This document shows, piece after piece, positions 12,155 to 23,565 of a DNA stretch of 64,000 nucleotides. The DNA comes from Schizochytrium sp. TIO01 (Eukaryota; Sar; Bigyra; Thraustochytrida; Thraustochytriidae), in the NCBI GenBank assembly GCA_004764695.1, contig SMSO01000025.1:5324362-5388361 (forward strand). Direction: 5' to 3'. The position numbers and the translations under genes were made by a program. The notes below the pieces were generated by a model. It was not told the DNA's origin and searched no databases. It worked only from the letters and a program-made list of their open reading frames with translations. The first letter of the stretch is position 1. Each line of letters starts with the position of its first letter.

Positions 12155-12231
12155 TAGATTGGATTGGATTGAATTGAATTGGATTGGATTGAATTGAATT
12201 GAATTGAATTGAATTGAATTGAATTGAATTG
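12155..12231. repeat. (GGATT/GAATT)n pentanucleotide repeat
   Basis: A run of about fifteen pentamers alternating between GGATT and GAATT blocks. Confidence 0.95.
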
Positions 12232-12946
12232 GCGAGGAGGCACCTGCTGATCGTCGATTCCTCAGCGATCAAGGCGGTCTCTGCCTGTCCGGTAAGTCGG
12301 CGCCGCGTCTCGAGTTCCGTGCTCCAGGCCCGCCTCCAAGAAGAGCAAGAGCAAGAGCAAGAGCATCACCAGCGACGACGGCTTCTTCGACGGAGATGAC
12401 GACGGCGTGTCTCGGCACGCAGGCGTTCTCGCAGGCGGGTGGGTTGGTGGGTGGGTGGGTGGGTCCCAAGGAAGGCGCTGCCAGAGCCTCGAGAACCCGC
12501 GGCGCGTGGGCTCCTCGCCACTCGTCGCAGGTCCGCTGCCGCAGGCGTTCGAGGGCAAGTGCCGCGTACCGTGGCCCGCAGACCTCGAGCGCCATCCATC
12601 CATCCATCCACCGCCAATCTTCGATTTGAACTCAACTTCGTTCGACCCTCTTCTTCTTCTTCGCCACCAATGGCCAACTCGAAAATTCAAAAAAAAGACA
12701 ATCCGCCGCGAGGCTTCTTCTCTCCTCCAGGAGGCCTCCCATCAGCTCTACTTCTTCTCCGACCTCTTCTTCTTCTGCGACCTCTTCTTCTTCTGCGACT
12801 TCTCGAGAGGACTCGAGTGGAGTGGAGCTTTTCCGCGCGAATTCGAATGAATGCACTGAGTTCGCGATGGCGCCGCCGCTTCTCGAGAGCTTCGCCTCTA
12901 CGAGACCGCGACGAGAGGCGCTCTTGAATTGGAAACGCTGCACATC

Positions 12947-13024
12947 TATGTATGTATCTATGTATGTTTGTATGTATCTATGTTATGTATGTTTGTATGT
13001 GTGTATGTATATATGTATGTATGG
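12947..13024. repeat. (TATG)n imperfect microsatellite
   Basis: TATG units with TATC and TTTG variants. On the minus strand it runs into a TGTGCAG acceptor-like site next to an open frame at 12632-12943. Confidence 0.9.
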
Positions 13025-14137
13025 GTGTCTATAACAATCAGACAAGACGAAGAGCATCCGTCTCTTCATCTGTGGAAGTGAGTGAGAATAGATTGTTTCA
13101 TTCTAAGTTTAAGCTTTGAGTTTTAAGTTAATTTTAAAAGAAAGAAGAAGGAAGGGAAGAAGGAACGGGAGGAGTAGGCGGGCAATGACTAACAGGCTGG
13201 AATGAGTGAGGTTCTGGCCGTACCATAGGGGCTTAAGAGGTGAATTTGAAACGCATGCGGAATTATTGTATTATAAGTCATAAAGTTTGAACGCATGTGC
13301 GGAGAGAGAGAGAGAGAGAGAGAAGAGAAAATTGCTTTTTTTTTTTTGAAAGGAAGAAAAAAAAGCGCTTCCGGAAAGAAAGGTAAAACTCGACGAAGTT
13401 CAATCCTTCCGAGGTTTTGAAGGGAACGGGGTGGCTTGGTTGCGGCTGAGATGCTTTACGTCTGATGCCCGCATCGGGCCTGCCCGAAGCCTGCGGGTTT
13501 GGGTGCCGCAGTGCCGGCCTCGCCTGTCTTGAAAATGACGCTTGCGTCCAGCTCGCGCTTGGTTCTCTTTTTTTTTTCTTTCTTTTTTTTTCTTTCTTTC
13601 CTGGTTCTTCCTATTGAATGGTCGTTCAACTTCTTTTTCTCTCTTTCTCTTTCTCTCCGATTTCTATTGAGAGAGAACTTAGGAGCGCCATTTTGTTTAA
13701 ACGTTGCACACCGCCGCCCGTGGGAATTCTCTCTTCGCTTGGCTTGGCTTGCCCCGGAGCTGCGCTGGAGGCTGCATCTCGTCGCGCAGGCCGGAGATCA
13801 CGACGCACAGCGACGCTAGCCTTAAGCCAGTGGCGGCGCTCGCCTTGCCTCTGACCAACGCAAGAAGTACGTAGGCATGTCCACGAGCGATCGAAGATGA
13901 TGGAAGGCGACAGACACCTCGCAGAACTCGAGGGGGACTATAGCGTTATGTCCCGCTCGTTCGTTCTATTTCATTAAAAAAAAAGAAAGATGAAAGCTTC
14001 GCAGGTTAACTTTTAATTTTGAATTATTATTTAAAACCTTTATGCAGAGAATGATGAAATGATTTGGTTTGGTTTGGTTTGGCTGAGTTTGGTTGAGTTT
14101 GATTTGGTTTGCTTACTTTCTTGGTAATTTTGGAGAC

Positions 14138-14444
14138 ATGAGGAAGCAGCTTGTGATGCGGCCGGTACCTCGACGGCCTTCCGTTGCCTGGTTCGTTTTA
14201 GCGCGCCGATGAGGATTTTGATCGTGAGTCGCAGTACCAGAGCCGTAAGCGCTTTCTCTCCTTTTTCTTTTTCCTGTTTCTCCTCTGTGCAGGCTATTAT
14301 TGTTATCTCTCTCGCAAGGAGGAAGCTCGTTTTTCCAGGCCAGATCTTCATTGGAGGCGACTCTTGAATACTCGGCAGATAATAGAGAACAGAAACACAA
14401 TCAGCGGCCTCTACCTCAGGCTATCCACTGCATGTTCCAAATGA
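14138..14444 (+). CDS. candidate three-exon small basic protein gene
   Basis: ATG exon 14138-14182 (MRKQLVMRPVPRRPS) is followed by a 19-nt gap that starts GTTGCC and ends TTTTAG. Exon 2 (14202-14244, RADEDFDRESQYQS) ends at GTAAGC. A 48-nt gap, almost entirely pyrimidine and ending in CTGTGCAG, leads to exon 3 (14293-14444), which is in phase 1 and ends with TGA. The product is 79 residues, Arg/Tyr-rich, and matches no family I know. The second gap has the best splice-site context in the window: strong donor, long pyrimidine tract and CAG. The first is shorter than usual spliceosomal introns and is the weak point. An alternative unspliced frame covers 14300-14629. Confidence 0.33.
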
Positions 14445-15010
14445 CCTTGTTCAGAACACCCTTTTGCGTCTCCATCTATAACTCCTTTTTGTCTTACCGC
14501 TTTCGTCGTGAAGTAAGAGGTTTTGAATGCTCTATTTGTTTGTTTGTTTGTTTGGAAGCCTTGACATATATTTGGACAGATGGAGAAAATCTTGTAAAAA
14601 AGGTGAAAGAAAGAAAAAAGTTAGTTTAGTACCTAGCCTATTATTTTCAACATTCTTATTATATATATATTAAAAATTAACGTTTCCTTTTAATTATTGG
14701 AACGTTCCTTTGTTTTTGTTTTTTTAAATTTAAAAATTAGCCTTTTCTAAACTCGAGCTTTCTGAATTATAAAAGTAGTAGTACATGGAGTTGTTCTTTT
14801 TTTTTTTTTTTTTTCTATTCCTTTTGGCGCGCACAGTCAGTGACTGAGGGAAAGAGTGGGTCATCAGCCAGAGTGTCGGAGCACTTGTGCACTGCTCTGA
14901 CTGGAGACTGCCACTGATGAATCAATGATAAAGCAAACTAAACTAAATATAATTGCAGTTTCAACATCAGGTACATTAGAGTATGTAATATTATGTACCT
15001 GCTGCTTCAG

Positions 15011-15348
15011 CAGTGTCGTCAAACATAAAAAGAAACAGATTGAAAGGAATAAAGATCAACTATGAATTCTTGGACTATGTCAAAAATGTGCTTCGTTTGC
15101 TGCTACCAAAGTTCTTCCTGCGCGTTCGTGCAGATCTGGCTCGGTGTATTTGGCAAAATTGTTTTTGTGAATTTGGCTTCTTTTTCTGCAAAATCTTTCC
15201 GGTAATTTATGCAACTTTCATTGATTCCTAGTCTGGCTTTGCATTTTGTGTAGTATGATTTTTCTTGCCTCTTTAGGTTCGTGTATTTGGCATGTCGTGT
15301 GAATTTGGTAAAGGAGTATGGGAAAACGGCACCTCCAAATCTTCCTGA
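15011..15348 (+). CDS. candidate spliced gene fragment with micro-exon
   Basis: An open segment starts after an acceptor-like CTGCTTCAG at 15010 and runs to a GTAATT donor at 15202. The gaps are 30 nt (15202-15231, ending TTCCTAG) and 27 nt (15250-15276, ending in a T-rich tract and CTTTAG). Between them lies an 18-nt micro-exon, and the final exon (15277-15348) ends with TGA. All three junctions keep phase 0. The product is basic and then Phe/Cys-rich (CEFGFFFCKIF). The 5' end is missing: no ATG is visible in frame, so an upstream exon must exist if the model is right. No family recognised. Confidence 0.27.
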
Positions 15349-17263
15349 TTAGAGGCTTATTAGAAACATAATCGAGAAGAAGATCAACAAAATTTTGCCG
15401 CAGCAAGATTTTTGCCGCGAGAGGCTACGCACATTTGGTGCGAGTAAACATAAGCAGAATTCACTGAGGATTCAAAACCCGTATTTCACACGAAACTTTG
15501 ACCAGTTTGCAATTGTCGATTTATGATTGTAAACTTGCGAAGATCCGTCCATGTTGTCCCCATTTTTTGGTGCCAATCAATGTATTGATGCAATGATCTC
15601 ATATGCAGAAGAACCTTTAGGATGATGGCAAAGAACCAGCAGCGTCCAAGTTATATTCGTTTCCCACCCCAGCACAACCACCAATGAGTCCTTTCTGGCG
15701 CCACTGAAGCGCCTCACTAACATCACGTGGTCCGTGTTTCTGTCTCCATTGCTACGCTTGATCTATGTCTCTATCTATTGTTAACACACGAGTTCTGAGA
15801 TATTGGCTTTTCTATTTTAATAATTAAATTCTTCGTGAAGGAAGGGTGAAGGGCCCGGGATCTGTTTTGTCAAGCTTGGAGGATCGTGAGAATCGCTTCC
15901 CCATCAAGCTTGCGGTTGGTCGTGATTACCCATATCTTCCACAGGACTGGGGTAGTTGAAGACAAGGTGGGGAGCTAGTATTGCTTCTTTCTCAACGACG
16001 TTTATTCATCAGCAAGAGACTGAGCAATATACCGTGATGGACGCACTGAGTTGACTGACTGAGGAGCAACAGAATGATTGACGCAAATTCGATTCGAGCA
16101 TGCCATCAGACATCATGGTAAAATTCCTTCCTAGAAGTTCTTGTGTTTCTCGCGTTCTTTTTATTCCTTCCTTTTATTTTTTTTTTTAAATTAAACTAGA
16201 AAGTAGTTTATATTTTTATTTAAAACTTAATAGAAACATTTGTCTTTTAATTAAATTAATAGAGTTGAATTGAAAATTGAACACGGCATGGCTTGCTTGA
16301 AAAGTAAAAGGAATTTATGTAAAAGTCAGCACGTTCCGTAACAAATGAACATGGAAACTACAACGGAGACTCAAACGATCACAGCGAGAGAGGTGCAACG
16401 AAATACTTTTGATCTCGTCACTCCAACCCAGCCAGGCTTTTGTCCTTCCGCCTCCATTTGCAGCTCTTTTGTGTATTTCCTTCTATATTTCCACCTGCAT
16501 AACACAACCTTGCGTGCAATCAATACAACAATCTGCACCAACCTTCGCTTTCTATTCTCTTTTTAGCCTGTTCTCTCTTTTTCTTTTTCTTTGTTCGCTT
16601 TAAAAAGCATCATGCTCACTTAAAAACATATTTTTAAAATTAAAAAAAATCTATAAAAAACATTCCTCTCGTCGCCCTTGTGATTTAAAAAAAAAAATGC
16701 AGATAAACAAAAGAACACCCAGCACCTACCGGCCTCTAGCCCCGCCGTAGTAGTCGCTAGTCCAAAGAAAAGAAACAGAAAGGGAAAAAAGCGCATCACT
16801 TCTTGTTACCCGCCCAGCTCGCTGCGGGTGCCCAGGGGACCCGCAGCGCGCTTGCGAGACCGCGGCGCCGCTTATGGGAAGTACTACAGCGAGTAAGTAA
16901 GTGGAATGACGGGGGGGTCACTTTGTTCACCACCTTCTCGAGAGAACTACCACTTGCTAGTCACTACTACTCTGCTCACGAGACGGTACACACCCCTCCC
17001 TCCCATGCATGACCAGTAGCAGCAGGTAGATAGCGCCTAGGGCGAGCTTGGTAGGCGGCAGGGTAGGAGTGCGTAGGAACTGGCGAGAGGATCCCGGGAC
17101 AGAGTCGGTGCATCCGCGCTCGTAGGAGGGCGGCTAGGGGTATGCGTAGGGGTCGTGTTTTGGAGGCTGTTTGAAAATGTAATTCTGGCGCTGTCGATGC
17201 GCGGATTGTTGGGCACTTGGAGAACCACAACGCTGACGGGTCGAGGATCGCGATGCATGACAG
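15349..17263. other. intergenic stretch, no gene resolved
   Basis: Mixed sequence with T/A blocks at about 16170-16260 and 16610-16700, turning GC-rich from 16.8 kb. No open frame with coding character and a start could be supported. Confidence 0.45.
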
Positions 17264-17587
17264 ATGGCAAAGATCGCTCGCTCGCGTGGCTGGCTGAGCG
17301 GGAGAGGCGTCAGTGCAAGACGGCGGCTCGCTAGAGCAGAAGGAAATGGAGCAAACGATCGAGCGAGCGAGTTGGGGAAGAATGTGGGCGTCGAGGTGGT
17401 GGTGGTGGTGGTGGATCTTGGCGAATTCATCATGAGCACTGCCGTTTCCTGCACACAATCCGTCTACCCGGAACTCCGTTTCCGACGGCGAAGGAGACGC
17501 GAGGGCGTCGGTGCGGCGGAGCTGCCTCGCCTGAATGGGCAGCAAGCAAGCACCCGTGCAGGAGCGAGGCTCGCGTCAAGCTCTTGA
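17264..17587 (+). CDS. hypothetical basic protein, 107 residues
   Basis: An ATG frame in a GC-rich island. It is Arg/Ala-rich, with a Val run encoded by a (GTG)n tract (17395-17412) and an Arg cluster (LRFRRRRRRE). No family is recognised. Nine bases after its stop lies a second ATG in strong Kozak context (GCCACCATGG, 17590-17599) opening a 71-codon frame, so the true gene could begin there. GC-rich sequence often opens frames by chance; the minus strand is also open here. Confidence 0.2.
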   Translation: MAKIARSRGWLSGRGVSARRRLARAEGNGANDRASELGKNVGVEVVVVVVDLGEFIMSTAVSCTQSVYPELRFRRRRRREGVGAAELPRLNGQQASTRAGARLASSS

Positions 17588-17995
17588 AGGCCACCATGGC
17601 GGTTCTTGAAAATTCAAAATGGCCAGAGCTGGGGCAGCAAGATATCCGGCAGTACGACTTCTCTCTTGCAGTAACGCCTCAACGCTCACGACAAAGAGCC
17701 TGGCGACGCGCGGAGACCTCCTGCTGGAGCGGGGGAAACTACGCGAGGCGGCCAGGGTTTCATCGAGGCAAGGTTTCACCCATGGTTGGAAAACATTCAC
17801 TACGAGCATAGCAGGAGTGGCTTGCGCATGGCGTGTGCAAGCGCGCGCAGGAAATTTCTGCCTTAGCGCGCGCAAGTTGGAGGGTGGTCCTGGCGGGAGG
17901 ATGTCTCGACGATGCGGGTGCGAAGACATTGGAGCAGGAAGACAAAGGTGCTCTTGTTATAAACTAGCTCGTCTTCCCATGTGGGTTCTCGATCG

Positions 17996-18077
17996 ATCAT
18001 TCCATCATTCCACCATTCCATCATTCCATCATTCCATCAGTCAAGCAGTCAATCAGTCAATCATTCAATCAATCAAA
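17996..18077. repeat. (ATTCC/ATC/AATC)n imperfect repeat
   Basis: A compound run of CATTC, CAGT and CAATC units between two GC-rich segments. It lies within an ATG frame (17619-18197), which it makes doubtful as a real protein. Confidence 0.85.
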
Positions 18078-18363
18078 CGTGTGCATGGTTGCCTCGACAG
18101 GGCTTGTCAGGTGATACGCCCGAGGCTTGCGATCCGTCTCTTGCAGCGCTATTCGGCAAAGTCGATTCGCCAAGATGTAGATCCTCGTCTTGTGTAGTAT
18201 TTCTACGTTGCTTTCCAGTACACAACAGCAGCGGCGTCAGTGACAATTTGGAGTTGGGCAATTCGATGTGCAGGAAGCAGGCCTTGCATGCAGCCGGTCT
18301 GCCTGGCCCAGGCTCACATGCGCACAAGCTTTATTATTGGGGGCCCTAGGTTCCAGTCAGTGT

Positions 18364-18880
18364 ATGGTTCGAGGTCTTCGCACAGCCTTAGCCTTAGGCC
18401 CCCTTCAATCCGGAGATAGCCGGGCTGAGGTTCGCAAACTGGGCAATGGTTCTCTTCAGGTATATATTTATTTAACTTTGCTTACTTTAAGAGAATGTGA
18501 GAACAAACAGCAAATCTAATGCAAGAGAGAGAAAGAAGTGACGGTTTGGCGTGGAAGCCGTGCAGGGCAGGGAAAAGCATGTTCCATCCAATTTGGCAAT
18601 TCGTACTTATTCGCTCACCAACGAATCAGAAAACCAGTTTCCATTCAGTATAGATTACTTCGCCTCTTCTTTTGTATCTTGTTTGGACCCGCATGGCTGC
18701 AGTCGGGCAACGCTAAGTCTAATTTCGACTCTCGGTGCGGTGGAGCTTGTTCTTCGCGTCATATTACACTTGTACGCAAAGCCTTGTTTGCTTGGTGCTT
18801 TTGTGTCTCTGTTCGTAGAAAACGTACGTCATCAGACTGATTTTCATATATTACAGCAGGGGATCTGCGCGATGCTCTGA
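18364..18880 (+). CDS. candidate three-exon membrane protein gene
   Basis: Exon 1 (18364-18459) starts at ATG and encodes a basic leader (MVRGLRTALALGPLQSGD...). It ends CTTCAG before GTATAT. A 106-nt gap, AT-rich at its start, ends CCGTGCAG at 18565. Exon 2 (18566-18823, phase 0) encodes a polar part and then a hydrophobic region (LSLISTLGAVELVLRVILHL and CLLGAFVSLF) that could span the membrane twice. A GTACGT donor, an internal CTGAT and TTACAG define a 33-nt gap (18824-18856). The last exon ends with TGA at 18880, giving 125 residues. The 33-nt gap is a multiple of three without a stop, so retention would also be read through. No family recognised. Confidence 0.32.
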
Positions 18881-19396
18881 CTGTCGCCACTGCGCCAAAG
18901 GGCACACTGACCGGGAGTCCCTTTGCTTTGCTTTGCTTTGCTGTGAATACTACTTTTAAATTATTGTTATTATTTTATGAAATTAAAATTGGAAAGGATG
19001 ATGGTAGAGTGGAGTACTAAAAAGAAACATTTTTGAAAAATAAAAGGGAAAGATGGAAAAGAATGAGAGGTGAAACTTTCTCTTTTTCGAGTTTATCAGT
19101 CTTCGAACGTTTCAAGGCGCCTGTGAAAGGTGAGGGCGGATTCGGTGTCCAAGGCAGCTAAGCGCGCTTTTTGCTTTGTTTGGACCCCCTTGCATTTCAT
19201 CATTTGCAGGCATGGGCCGACTTCTTCAGAAACCATGGCGATAGCACTCTCAGTTTCCAAGTCCTCGGGTAAGTAATGTAGGTAGGTAGGTAGGTATGAA
19301 TTAACAGAAATGGATAATGTACGCCTTCCATGCTTCTTCATATAGGCCAGCTTGAACAATCTTATTCGGAAAGTACTAATAGATGCACATAAATGC

Positions 19397-19446
19397 ATGT
19401 ATGTATGTATGTATGTATGTATGTATGTATGTATGTATGTATGTAT
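19397..19446. repeat. (ATGT)n microsatellite
   Basis: About twelve ATGT units, directly abutting the 17-bp minisatellite on its right. Confidence 0.95.
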
Positions 19447-19625
19447 GCAAGCTAAGTAAATATGCAAGCTAAGCTAAGTAAGTAAGTATGCAAGCTAAGT
19501 AAGTATGCAAGCTAAGTAAGTATGCAAGCTAAGTAAGTATGCAAGCTAAGTAAGTATCAAGCTAAGTAAGTATGCAAGCTAAGTAAATATGCAAGCTAAG
19601 TAAATATGCAAGCTAAGTAAGTATG
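19447..19625. repeat. minisatellite with a 17-bp unit
   Basis: About ten copies of a unit reading ATGCAAGCTAAGTAAGT, with AAAT variants and one copy lacking TG. It begins exactly where the ATGT microsatellite ends and shares its ATG, so it probably grew out of it. Confidence 0.92.
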
Positions 19626-21307
19626 TTTAAAATCAAGCAGACCTTCAGAAGCTTGATGCTCAAGCTATGCAATTGACTTGATCAAATCGTGCAGGCCTTG
19701 GCTTTCGGCATCCATGATTTTATTTGCATATCGAGATCATCGAATTTATGTCTGGAATTTTAAATAGGCATGGGCTTTGAAAAGAGGGCGCGGGAAATCG
19801 TCGAAAGTCTGAAGTCTAGTTCCGGAATTTGGATATCAGGAACCGGGATATCCTCGCAAACGTCGGACCTGTCGGGGCGGCAGTGAGAGTCGGTCTGCGC
19901 CCACTGCGACTGCACCGCTCAGAGTCACCTCCTCTGGCGCAACCTCAGCCTCGAGTCACCCGCAGCCTCCCGCAGCTTGTGCCTTCGTACTCTGAGCGCG
20001 CACGGTGAGTGGCGGAGAGCTCTAGATCTCTGCCGCTCTGGAAGAGGAACCCTGAAGCCTGTCCCCTCGGGGGATTGCTCGAGAGACCTGAGAGGGGAAG
20101 CCGACCTTTTTTCCGAAGCAGTCGATGACATAGAAGAATGAGCCAAGGAGGAGTTAGCTGACTGCGGGGAATCACAGGCCTTCCGAGACCAAGCTCTTTT
20201 CTTTCGCGCTTTGCTGTCACAATAATACGGCACTCATTAGAACGAATCTATAACTATCGATACCTACATAGGCCTGAACTCGGTTCAGCCTATTTCTATA
20301 TCTTTAGCAGACCAAGGCTGCGTAATAATGATAACGATGCGAAGCTGTAGCTACTCTTCCCTACAGATAGATAGGCCTATTAGATTACATAAATTCATCC
20401 ATCCATCCTCAAGTCTTCTCGCCTTTAAAAAAGAAAAAAGAAAAACTGGTGCCAAAGTCTTTTACTGTTTCTCCTGCTACTCTATAAACTTCAAAAAAAG
20501 AAAGAAAAAAAGGTAAACTTTGAAGTAAAAGGCTGCGAAGGTGATCTTCGAACACTGACAAGTTCTGTCTGAAATAAGCAGGAAAGAAAGCCTCTCTCTG
20601 CTTAGCACCCGTAGCGCATGGTAGGAGCTAGAGGTCTTCTAATGAACTTTTACTTCCTCCTACTCGATTCATTCATCCTCGACTACTTCCCGGGAACGCA
20701 GGGAACGCGTCGCGGAAGGCGGGCAAGAGGGCCGGGCCAGGCGGCGAGGGAGCCGATCGGCTGCGCAAAGCTCGCTTTGGTGTTTCGGACACGTGCGCGC
20801 ACAAGCGAGTGAGTTGGAACGGAAAGAACACCCGGAAGGCAAGAAAGCGGAGCACTGAGTGTTTGCTAAGCTAGCTAGCTCGCTCTAGCGCAGCTTCTTC
20901 AAGTTCAGGCTTCCGGGGTACGCTCAGTGGTCAACTCGTGGCGTCATTGCGGTTGCTTCGCAGCATGCTCTGCTTTGATGCGTTTGGGGCAGATGGAAAG
21001 GTGACGAAGAGCGAAGGGTCATGCTTTTTGGCCCCTGCGATCGCTGTTGTGTTTCGCGAGGTTTTTGGTCCTGACTCTTCCCCTTGCTCACTCACTTTCT
21101 TGCTTTCCTTCTTTCTGTTGATTGTTTAGTTGTTTAGTTGTTTAGTTGTTTGCTTTCTTTGTTTCTTTCTTTCTTTCTTTCCTCTGTCAACGCTGGTGTT
21201 CTTTCTTCTGGATCGCCCCTTTCCGCTCTAGCTGCGATGAAGTTCTCTCTCGTGTTTCAAATCTTCTCAACTCAAAAGGAGAGAGAGAACTTCGTCGATT
21301 GTGTGCG

Positions 21308-21390
21308 TATGTATGATTGATTGATTGATATTTTGGTAGATTGATTGATATTTTGATTGATTGATTGATATTTTGATTGATTGATTGATG
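21308..21390. repeat. (TTGA)n with TATTT spacers
   Basis: TTGATTGA blocks separated three times by a TATTT-containing spacer, giving a higher-order period of about 27 bp. Confidence 0.9.
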
Positions 21391-21699
21391 CTCTGCCTTT
21401 GCTTGCCCGCTCATTCGCTCGCTCATTCATTCAGAAGCTGCGGATCGAAGGTGCCTTGGGAGGGAGGCCGGGCCACGGGGCTAACCCGACACCACCAACC
21501 AATCTTGGGCCGATCAGGAGCGGTCTGGCAGGCGGACAGCTCGCAAGATCCGCAAGCAAGCGACTCCAGCCGCCCATCGCAGAGATTTAGGCGCGAGTCG
21601 ATCTGCGCAAGATCGAGCTTCGAGGAGTGAAGAGCCTCATGAGCAGGAATGAGCGGGAGACGCGTGAAGAGGGACGAGTGAACGAAAACAGTTAGAAAA

Positions 21700-21764
21700 G
21701 TGAGTGAGTGAGTGAGTGAGTGAGCCGCAGAGAGAAAAGAAAAGAAAAGAAAAGAAAAGAAAAA
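21700..21764. repeat. (GTGA)n and (AAAAG)n microsatellites
   Basis: A (GTGA)n run at 21700-21725 and an (AAAAG)n run at 21733-21764, separated by a few bases. Confidence 0.9.
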
Positions 21765-22524
21765 CAAGATGGCGCCTCTTTCTTCCTAAGAGTGTACCTA
21801 CTGCGAGCTACCACTACTACTACTCCCTCAGCGTGCATGTCTGTCTATTTCAGAATTTAAACTTTAATGTAATTTTTAATTTTCAGAAATAAATGTTTTT
21901 CTAATGACGTAGAGAACATACCTTTATTTGAAAACTAACTGCAACGCCCGTCAAGACTTTTTAGGTTAGTATCTCAGGTTTATTTTTATTTTTAAAAGGT
22001 TTTGATATTGTAGGGCGCTGCGAAAGAGTATTCAAATAAACTCCTTCCCTTCTAGCTCCAAGTCTTCTGGGAATGTTTATTCAGGAAAGAACGAAAGGAA
22101 ACAAAAAAATCACAGAGCTAGCTAGCTATGTCTGCTATGTAAGTGAAAGAAAGTACGTGCCGACAGCGCAAGGTCGAAGCAGGGCAGAGCGCGGCAGCCG
22201 ATGAGGAGGAGAGGGCCGCATGCGCTGGCCGTTGTCGGAAGGCTTTCTTCACACGAGGTCGACGGCCGCTTCCTCGCCTCGCTCGTGCCAGCTCGCTCCG
22301 AATTACACGAGCTGTCGGGCGCTTGGCTCGTGAGCCGTCCTCGGCACCGATGTGGCGGCACGCGAGGAAGGGAGACAAAGAGGCCATCAATTCGAAGTCC
22401 TGCTACTACTAGGCGCCTACCTACCCTACCTGTAAGGCCAGTCAAATAGTTAAGGAGTGAATTGCTTGTTATCTTATTTATTTATTTATTTATTTAATTT
22501 ATTTTTAACAGTTATTATTTGAAA

Positions 22525-22640
22525 TGATAAGGAGGTTGACCTCTTTTGCGATGAGATGTTCCTTTTCTTGCTCGAGTTAAAAGAGTGTATTTTAATTTGT
22601 TTTTTGAACGTCTCATCGCAAGGTCAGTCCTCCTTATCAC
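22525..22640. repeat. imperfect inverted repeat, arms about 36 bp
   Basis: The left arm (22525-22561) begins TGATAAGGAGG and contains TGCGATGAGA. The right arm (22606-22640) is its reverse complement apart from a four-base indel and a few substitutions. The 44-bp spacer is AT-rich. AT-rich flanks outside both arms are also roughly complementary (AACAGTTATT against AATAGTTATT). It could be a foldback element, a non-coding RNA hairpin or a protein-binding site; the sequence does not decide. Confidence 0.8.
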
Positions 22641-23482
22641 TCAGGTATTTTAATTTAAAAGTAATAGTTATTTTTATTTATTTAAAAAAATGAATTTCAA
22701 GACGAACATGTGCATGATCACCGCAGAATGGAATGAAGTGCGAAAAAAAGAACAAGTTCAGGTCGGTGCAGAGAATTTAGAGTTTAAAAGACCGCGAGTC
22801 GGTGAAAGAAGAAGAAGAAGAACAGACGTTCAGGGGGAGAGAGAGAAACATGTTCCATCTTTTGTCCTCTGCCATGCATTCATCCATTCATTCATTCATT
22901 GATCCATAATCTACGCGTTTCTTTTTTTAGTTTTTTTTTGTTAAGTTTCTCCACTCATCTTCCCAGTCGCGTCCAGCACGTCTCGCATTTGTTTGTGCTG
23001 AGCGCCGCCTTCTCGTTCCCGTCATTGGCAACAGCGCATGGTGCAAATGAGACGCCCAAGGGTGGGAGCGGCGAGGCTGTCTGTCGTTGGCAATTGGCAG
23101 CAGTGATCGACCAAGAAGTTGCTTCTCTTCTCTCCGCGCGAGCTCATCGCGGATTCAGAAATAAAGCAACAAAACAGTGCCACTGCAATAATCAACAATA
23201 ATAGAGAGAAGAAGAAGCCAACAACAACAACAAAAAAGCGCCCAATCTTATCATCATCTTTCCCTGCTGTCTGTCCCAGGTAGTAGTATCTCCTTCTATA
23301 CGGCAACTTTGTCGACTCCGTTCTACCAATTCACCTCTTCGATCCATTCGCTGGTCTCCAGCCAGGCAGGCAGGCCAGCAAGCAAGCAAGTTAACTAGCT
23401 TGAAACAGAGAGAGATGATTGTGCCTCTCCGAGAAGATGGCGCCTCAATTCTGCGGCACGCGAGGCCTCTTTGAAAAGCTCG

Positions 23483-23502
23483 CTTTCTTCTTTCTTCTTT
23501 CT

Positions 23503-23565
<63 letters not shown>
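23483..23565. repeat. (TTTC)n tract between 13-bp direct repeats
   Basis: About twenty TTTC/TTC units. TGAAAAGCTCGCT occurs at 23472-23484 and again at 23567-23579, immediately on either side of the tract. Confidence 0.93.

Larger units (their letters stand above)
10147..14137. other. GC-rich islands with simple repeats, genes unresolved
   Basis: GC-rich islands (about 10.25-10.9, 11.1-11.35, 11.8-12.9 and 13.4-13.9 kb) are separated by tetranucleotide runs and T/A blocks. Open frames overlap on both strands, as expected in GC-rich sequence. The most coding-like are 10466-10614 (+) and a Lys/Ser then Asp-rich stretch at 12329-12440 (+), just after a GTAAGT...CCAG pair at 12292-12327. No complete gene model could be built, so the islands may be unresolved exons. 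Confidence 0.35.

Noticed and set aside
16976..17545. 189-codon minus-strand frame
   Set aside because: TTG start, a His run from a (GTG)n tract on the other strand, and no domain. It overlaps a plus-strand ATG frame of similar quality.
22143..22449. Plus-strand open frames in a GC-rich island
   Set aside because: No clear start plus domain; overlapping minus-strand frames are equally long.
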